From assembly GCA_003990745.1 (NCBI GenBank), contig RBNI01004621.1:1-13722 (forward strand): DNA of 13,722 nt. The letters run 5' to 3'. The notes under the pieces were generated by a model that was not told where the DNA came from, did not search any database, and saw nothing but the letters and a program-made list of their open reading frames with translations. This stretch comes from Jimgerdemannia flammicorona (lineage: Eukaryota; Mucoromycota; Endogonomycetes; Endogonales; Endogonaceae). Numbering within the stretch: the first letter of the stretch is position 1; the number at the start of each line of letters is the position of its first letter. The position numbers and the translations under genes are program-made. This document shows, in pieces, positions 9,570 through 13,722 of the stretch.

Positions 9570-9699
9570 TGTTGAGATGACAACTCAATATATCAGCATG
9601 TAACCTTATGCTATACTATCAGATTTACATTATTTATCAGTAAAGCATAAAATATACAATCTATGTAACTTTAATAAAAATATCCCTCTCTTTATAACA
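9570..9699 (+). repeat. Copia 3' LTR, 130 bp
   Basis: It begins TGTTGAGATGA and ends ATAACA, so both canonical termini (TG, CA) are kept. The alignment to 4934-5063 is ungapped; where the two differ, neither copy is consistently the mutated one. The second target duplication follows at 9700-9704. Confidence 0.9.
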
Positions 9700-9704
9700 A
9701 TTCT

Positions 9705-9779
9705 TGTTTTATCTATCTTAAAGTTTAGAATTAGAGAAATTATATTATTTTCACTCTCATCATCAGTATCTCTGTAACA
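9705..9779 (+). repeat. LTR-X copy B, right part, ending CTGTAACA
   Basis: This is the sequence between the Copia target duplication and a TAACA string (9775-9779) that would make a proper LTR end. Joined across the Copia element to 4420-4933 it gives an LTR of roughly 590 bases. The end is inferred from the CA terminus and from the coding-like frame that begins shortly after it; no second full copy is available to confirm it. Confidence 0.35.
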
Positions 9780-9795
9780 GTTCTAGTTTCTTTAA

Positions 9796-10551
9796 GTGAA
9801 AGTGGCTGAGACTAGCAATTTTAGTCGGTTTAAAGTAGCTCAAAGAGATATATATAAGTTTAAGTATTCTCAAAGAAATTCTGGGAGAAAATATTCTAAG
9901 CTTTATTTAAGTAGAAAAAAAGGATATTTATATAGTATCTGAAAGCAAGATCTAGAAGAATCTCCAAAACGAGAGAAAAGCCAAGAAATAAGTTCTCAGC
10001 AAAAATAATTAATAATATTCTACAATATTTCAAAAGGTTCTATAACTAGCCAAAATGTGAGACTTAGTAATAAGAAAAGACAAGAATGTTTTAATGAGGT
10101 CTTGGTATTAAGTGAAGTTTTCTAGATATTTGGAAGATACTGGAATATAGTAGAATATATAAGAAAAGATAAAAAAAGACTAGCAAAAAGATGTAAAAAA
10201 GTACCAAGACTAAAATATAACTATAAATTTGTTACAATCTCTCTGGTTTATATTATCTGTATAAGAAACTTGATGTTTATTCCTTAGGATGTCTATTCAT
10301 ATAGACAGTCTCTTAAATAGATTAAAGAGATATTAAATTTATTGCTCAGAGTTATTATTTAGTATAGAACTCAAATAGAGTTTACAATCTATAGTCTTGA
10401 GAGAGATTTATGAGTAGACCTTGATCTACTTAGAGTAGGAGAGGTTCTAGATATCTGAGGTTTATATATAGTTGAGGTAGAAAATTATATAGAGTGTATA
10501 CTGGAAGATTTGATAGATCTTCTTAGTAAGTCTATGTTTATATCTATTGTG
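9796..10551 (+). pseudogene. Decayed reading frame of unknown function, next to LTR-X
   Basis: One plus-strand frame has far fewer stops than the other two. It has eight in about 250 codons: 9940, 10006, 10123, 10285, 10318, 10360, 10411 and 10456. The encoded sequence looks protein-like: Lys, Arg, Ser and Glu-rich at first (LEEESPKREKSQEISSQQ), later acidic and leucine-rich (VDLDLLRVGEVLDI, GLYIVEVENYIE, CILEDLIDLLSKS). It lies just downstream of the proposed LTR-X end, where gag would be expected, and is cut by the Gypsy LTR at 10553. I do not recognise the family. A gag remnant is the simplest guess from position, not from motifs. Confidence 0.4.
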
Positions 10552-11236
10552 GTGTTCGGTTTGTATAACTAAAGGTTCAAACACTGTTCGATGATGCCAC
10601 TTGTGTGAAGCGTGGCCTTGAATATGTATGTCATTTGTGGTCGATTACGTCGATGGTCACGTGATCAGGTCATTCGATATGTCGTCAAAGTCGATAGGTC
10701 AGGTGCGGGTTACAACGGTCGATGATCGATAGCTCAAACGTTCGATGGCTCAATAACAGCGATTATTACTTGGGTCTGAGATTCCTGGCAGGCTGGCGGC
10801 AACTTGACGGCCAGTTAAATCGGAAGACGGCGGTCATACGTTCGGTTATTTGTTTAACTTGGGGATGTGTGGAATGGCGATGGAATGGCAGTCGTTCTGG
10901 GTGTCGGTCTTGTATCCTGGTCTTGTTTCTTGGGTTCCTTGGGTTCCTTGGCTGGGTTTTCTGGGTCTTGAATCTTGAATGGCAGTTGAATGGCGGTCCG
11001 AATGCACAGCAGTCTTGAAACTTGAATATTCGTAGCGGTCGATTTCCTTAACTTGGTGGCGGTTTTCCTGGTGGCTTTCCTTAGCAGCGGTTCTTGAACA
11101 AGAGTTTTCCTTGGCTCTTGGAGTCTTTTCCCAAAGTTTCTCAAAAACTTAAGTTGGTATTATCTTACACTAGACTTCTGCGTCGTTCAGATAAAAGACC
11201 AATGGACTGAGGTTTATTCACTCTAAGGATATGGGT

Positions 11237-11244
11237 TATTTATA
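11237..11244 (-). promoter_or_regulatory. TATA box of the Gypsy LTR
   Basis: The minus strand reads CTTGTATAAATAACCC. TATAAATA is a consensus TATA box about 340 bases into the LTR, placed where the U3 promoter should be. Only about 20 bases downstream is AATAAA (11218-11213). Confidence 0.6.
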
Positions 11245-11369
11245 CAAGTTTGCTAGCTATGGGGGGGGCGACTAAGGCTAAGGTATACTACGTTGTGGCA
11301 AACTTATGCTATTGGCTTGCACGATGCGAGGTGCAGGCTATTGTTTACTACGGATTGGGTTGTAGGGGA

Positions 11370-11576
11370 TAGCAATGCTGGATTCGGATGAGCAGACAGA
11401 AGTGCTGATTGTTGCCAGAAATGGTTGTGGAGAGTAGCAACGCTGGATTCAGACTTGCTGACAAAACACTGAAAACAGTGGTACTGGATAGCAATGCTGG
11501 AAATGGTTGTGCTGGGTAGCAACACTGGATTCGGACTTGCTGACAAAATGCTGAAAACGGTGGTGGGTGGTTGGGG
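11370..11576. repeat. Degenerate tandem repeats in the LTR U3, period about 82 bases
   Basis: The word TAGCAAYRCTGG recurs at 11370, 11435, 11489 and 11517. The block TAGCAACGCTGGATTCAGAC (11435) is repeated as TAGCAACACTGGATTCGGAC (11517), each followed by TTGCTGACAAAA, CTGAAAAC and GGTGGT or AGTGGT. AAATGGTTGTG occurs at 11419 and 11501. Such arrays often act as enhancers in U3, but that is inference. Confidence 0.7.
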
Positions 11577-12261
11577 TAGCCCCAACAGGTGCTTCTATGG
11601 TAATGGGTGGACCTTCAAATATCTCCATAAGACTCATTAGGTGACCTTGATGGTTGTCTCGAAGTGGGGTGGTGTGGAAACCTGGCTGAGTGGGTTCGGT
11701 TTGTTGGCTTCCTACGGCAACATGGTTGCTGCCAGTAAAGTTGGCTACTTCAGATTCTATCCAGTCAGCATCTTCAGTTGAAAGGCGGGAGAGGCTGCCA
11801 GCAGTTACTCCTTGCAAGTGTGCTATGGCCCAGGGAATATGGCAGAAGATTTGGTGGACACGGAGGGCTCTCTTGATTAGCTGGCTAGTGGTTATCAATT
11901 CGGTAATGAGGCCTTCCCGGTCGTCTTCTTGAGTCTCATTGCAAAGGTGGTGTCCAATTTTGTTATCATGCCAGAGGGTCATTCATTCAGTAGTGTCTTT
12001 GAGCTGCTGGGTCATTATATACTGGTAGTTGATGAAGTGTCCAAGGTCCTCGGTGTAGAAGTTCAAGTGTTCAGAAGTATCTGGGCGCCAGATGGCCTTC
12101 TTGATAGCTTCAAAGATCAGGGTCTTTGGGCCAGGCAAAGGGGTATAGCGGCAGGAGGTCTGGTTGGATCGGTGAATGGGGGGTATTGTGTGATGGGTAC
12201 TTGGTTCTTTGGTGCTGATCCTTGAGGTGGAGTATGGTTCCTTAAATAACATGGTCTTCAT
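11449..12261 (-). pseudogene. Extra ORF of the Gypsy element between pol and the 3' LTR, one in-frame TGA
   Basis: A single frame runs from ATG 12261-12259 to 11449, about 270 codons, broken only by a TGA at 11985-11983; the next codon is ATG. An upstream stop at 12270-12268 bounds it. The N-terminal part is rich in Ser, Thr, Pro and basic residues (HHTIPPIHRSNQTSCRYTPL). The middle looks globular (LITELITTSQLIKRALRVHQ, IFCHIPWAIAHLQGVTAG). The end enters the LTR and its repeats. There is no hydrophobic stretch long enough for a membrane anchor, so an envelope-like protein is not supported. I do not recognise the family. Position and strand tie it to the element, where a third ORF is unusual. 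Confidence 0.5.
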
Positions 12262-12718
12262 TTTGGCTCAGATCATCTTGTCTTCTTTTGGGATGATCAC
12301 CTAATGGGTCAGGCTGTCTATTTGATTGTCACGCCATTATGTTGTCTGATCTTAGTAGTTACCGGTACTTTGTTGTCAATTGCGTATGTCACATCTGCCC
12401 CTTGCAAAATTAGAGCCGTTCTCAGCGGTGAGGGTTACACAGAGTTGGGTGGTCTTAACTCCAGGGACGAGCAGAATGTTGGTGCATTTGTGAGGACTGG
12501 CCATCCTTGTCTAGGGCGAGGGCTCCCATAGTCGCAGCTGGGGGTTCGAACCCATCGGAAATAGTTTTACTTGTAATCCGAGGCAATTTCTCAGTAACAA
12601 TGTCTGTCACGTGGATGGGCTTGAGTCTGGTTCCAACATTGTTGGCTTTCTTGAGTTCCGAGTGAAACATCCGTCGTATCTCCAACGGAGACGACACAGA
12701 CAGAGTGAACAGAATTGT
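12262..12718 (-). other. Spacer between pol and the extra ORF
   Basis: After the TGA at 12721-12719 the pol frame stays open for 88 more codons, to 12455, including SPLEIRRMFHSELKKANN. Pol may therefore once have been longer, or this may be chance. The rest of the spacer has no frame of note. It includes a perfect 12-base palindrome, GGGTTCGAACCC, at 12542-12553. Confidence 0.4.
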
Positions 12719-13048
12719 TCAAATGCATTTTGCTTCCCTTAAGTAGTAGGGTCTTATGCGGGTGCGGTGTATCTTGGTCTTGGGTATAACTCCATCCAAG
12801 GTCTTGAGTTGATAAGTGTGGTTCGAGAATACTTGGTGTATGAGATAGGGGCCTTCCCATTTTGGTTCAAGCTTGGCACTCCAATTTCCTTCTATGATGG
12901 TACGGTACACCAGAACCTTGTGTCCAATGAGCAGGGGTTCGAGGTCGGCTTTGCGGTCATAGTACTTCTTTTGTCGTTCTTGTGCCTTGGCAATAAATCC
13001 TCATGCTTGCTGGCATACTTCGTGTAACTGGGTGATCTCTTCTATGAC
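12719..13048 (-). pseudogene. pol: Gypsy integrase C-terminal domain, behind in-frame TGA codons
   Basis: This is in the same frame as the integrase core to its right but separated from it by the TGA at 13051-13049; a second TGA lies at 13003-13001. Between and after them the translation is clearly conserved: IEEITQLHEV, then AKAQERQKKYYDRKADLEPL, then GHKVLVYR, and finally KLEPKWEGPYLIHQVFSNH and YQLKTLDGVIPKTKIHRTRI. The last is the SH3-like DNA-binding domain seen at the end of Gypsy integrases. No chromodomain is visible after it. The stops could come from TGG or CGA by one transition each. The frame ends with TGA at 12721-12719. Confidence 0.85.
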
Positions 13049-13722
13049 TCATTTCGTCAAATCTGGTTGAACCGGTTCGGCAGGGTCTTGTGCTTCTCGG
13101 CCATATACCAAATAGAAGGGGGTCTGTTGAGTAGCGGCTGCCTTGGAGGTGCGGATACTGAATAGGATTGCTGGCAGATAAATGTCCCAGTTTAGTTGGT
13201 CTCTGGTTCTGCTGAGGCCTCTCTTGATGGTCTGGTTCATTCGTTCTGTAAGTCTATTCGCCTGAGGGTGATAAGCCGTTGTTGGGCATAGCTTGATCTT
13301 GAAGCTGCTTGCAAAGGTCTGCATAGCCTTGTTGACAAATTCGCGGCCTTGATCTGTGATGATTTCCTTAGGAACACCATGGTGGCTGAAGATTTCGTCA
13401 TACAGAATTCCAATAATTGTCTGTGCATCGGCAGTCTCAATGGCAAAGGCTTCAGGCCATTTCGTCAGGTGGTCCTCGATGGTGAGAATGTAACGTCTTC
13501 CTTGGCTGGTTACTGGTAGGGGTCCAATAATGTCTATTCCTAGTCTTTGGAAGGCTCCGGCTGGTGCTGCAATTGGTATTAGGGGTGCTCTGTCGGTTGG
13601 CTTTTGTCGGTATCTTTGGCAGGTATCACATTGTTGAATGTGTGTTGAAATTTGTTTCCTCATCTTGGGCCACCAGTATCTCTTCTTGATTCTTGCGATA
13701 GTGGCACCTATTCCTCGATGTG
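13049..13722 (-). CDS. pol: Ty3/Gypsy integrase, zinc-binding and catalytic core (partial, enters from the right edge)
   Basis: Integrase joins retrotransposon cDNA to host DNA. The frame is open from the window edge to TGA 13051-13049. It begins inside the HHCC finger: HRGIGAT, then KRYWWPKM, then CDTCQRY with the two Cys at 13630-13628 and 13621-13619; the first His is off-window. The rve core follows: LGIDIIGPLP (Asp 13534-13532), HLTKWPEAFAIE, IITDQGREF (Asp 13354-13352) and TERMNQ (Glu 13246-13244). The last two acids are exactly 35 residues apart, the D-D-35-E triad. Before the Glu, NRLTER replaces the usual Asp/Asn-Gly-x-Thr-Glu-Arg, possibly a mutation. PFYLVYGREAQ is the typical end of the core. 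No true start is present, since this is an internal part of pol. Confidence 0.95.
   Translation of the reverse strand, partial: HRGIGATIARIKKRYWWPKMRKQISTHIQQCDTCQRYRQKPTDRAPLIPIAAPAGAFQRLGIDIIGPLPVTSQGRRYILTIEDHLTKWPEAFAIETADAQTIIGILYDEIFSHHGVPKEIITDQGREFVNKAMQTFASSFKIKLCPTTAYHPQANRLTERMNQTIKRGLSRTRDQLNWDIYLPAILFSIRTSKAAATQQTPFYLVYGREAQDPAEPVQPDLTK

Larger units (their letters stand above)
4934..9699 (+). mobile_element. Degenerate Ty1/Copia LTR retrotransposon, complete from LTR to LTR
   Basis: A 4766-bp element bounded by 130-bp direct LTRs and a 5-bp target duplication. The internal order is gag with zinc knuckle, protease, integrase, reverse transcriptase, RNase H. Integrase before reverse transcriptase is the defining Copia order. 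The coding strand is plus throughout. The reading frame changes several times, and TAG, TAA and TGA stops interrupt every domain, so the element cannot encode its own proteins. Most changes that can be judged against conserved motifs are G to A or C to T, and the whole interval is TpA-rich, as RIP produces. A stretch of reverse transcriptase is also missing. It sits inside LTR-X copy B. Confidence 0.93.
10553..11587 (-). repeat. Gypsy 3' LTR, about 1035 bp
   Basis: On the minus strand it starts TGTTGGGGCTACCCC at 11587 and ends CCGAACA at 10553, giving TG...CA with a 4-base terminal inverted repeat. It contains a U3-like part with tandem repeats (11370-11576), a TATA box (11244-11237), an AATAAA signal (11218-11213), and a long region with a 9-base repeat CTTGGGTTC (10929-10946, plus strand) and many TCGAT words. 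The partner LTR is outside the window, so both ends are inferred from termini and from the composition change. The stretch before the start is only weakly polypurine, which lowers confidence in the 11587 boundary. Confidence 0.55.
10553..13722 (-). mobile_element. Ty3/Gypsy LTR retrotransposon, 3' half, continues past the right edge
   Basis: Read on the minus strand the order is integrase (end of pol), a spacer, an additional ORF, then the 3' LTR. The 5' LTR, gag, protease, reverse transcriptase and RNase H must lie beyond 13722. Base composition is balanced and CpG sites are frequent, in sharp contrast to the AT-rich DNA on its left. The composition step and the proposed LTR end coincide at about 10553. 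Only a few in-frame TGA codons spoil the coding sequence. This suggests a much younger insertion than the Copia element and LTR-X. Confidence 0.85.

Noticed and set aside
4250..9700. TATATATA runs as functional promoters or microsatellite loci
   Set aside because: They occur throughout the AT-shifted DNA and follow from the TpA bias; none outside the LTRs has a supporting context.
10854..11144. Open minus-strand frame of 96 codons, basic and Pro/Thr-rich
   Set aside because: It has no ATG, lies inside the LTR, and overlaps simple repeats that explain its Lys-Glu-Pro pattern.
11690..12225. Plus-strand frames opposite the extra Gypsy ORF
   Set aside because: They lie in two different frames, begin without context, and oppose the strand of the element.
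12542..12553. GGGTTCGAACCC resembles the T-arm of a tRNA gene
   Set aside because: Stem pairing around a T-loop does not work beyond two pairs, and no acceptor, D or anticodon arm is found on either strand.
11983..13051. TGA used as a sense codon (Trp) in this genome
   Set aside because: The Gypsy frame also uses TGG for Trp (for example in YWWP), and point mutation explains the few TGA codons.

Overview
The window looks like a transposon-filled, gene-poor stretch of nuclear DNA from a filamentous fungus, most likely an ascomycete. The fungal call is inference. It rests on long TpA-rich tracts with almost only transition differences between repeat copies, premature TAG/TAA stops of the kind repeat-induced point mutation (RIP, CpA to TpA) makes, and Ty1/Copia and Ty3/Gypsy elements nested in one another. 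I recognise no host gene, tRNA, rRNA or CRISPR array.

Layout. 1-1070 has ordinary composition, carries a dispersed ATTCCCAG motif and no convincing gene; it could be the leader of a minus-strand LTR element running off the left edge. 1070-1400 is an abrupt AT-rich tract of ATTCAA/TTGAAT motifs with a perfect 12-bp inverted repeat. 1400-1815 is a repeat whose diverged sister begins near 4420; I call this family LTR-X. 1816-2040 is again AT-rich. 2040-3780 is an island of more normal composition without a recognisable gene. 3780-4420 is AT-rich and empty.

From 4420 rightward three elements are stacked. Oldest: LTR-X (4420-4933, continued at 9705-9779), followed by a decayed coding frame (9796-10551). 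Into LTR-X a Copia element inserted on the plus strand (4934-9699). Its 130-bp LTRs, TG...CA ends, degenerate 5-bp target duplication, half-tRNA primer site, gag zinc knuckle, protease, integrase, reverse transcriptase and RNase H remnants are all visible. It is dead: frameshifts, stops, mutated catalytic residues and a deletion in the reverse transcriptase. Into the right part of the old element a Gypsy element inserted on the minus strand (10553 to beyond 13722). It keeps a nearly intact integrase with an exact D-D-35-E triad, a long 3' LTR with TATA box, tandem repeats and a terminal hairpin, and an additional unrecognised ORF between pol and the LTR. It looks much younger than the rest because it has not been pushed toward AT.

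The most interesting items are the extra Gypsy ORF, the nested insertion history readable from mutation load, and the unidentified decayed reading frame next to LTR-X.
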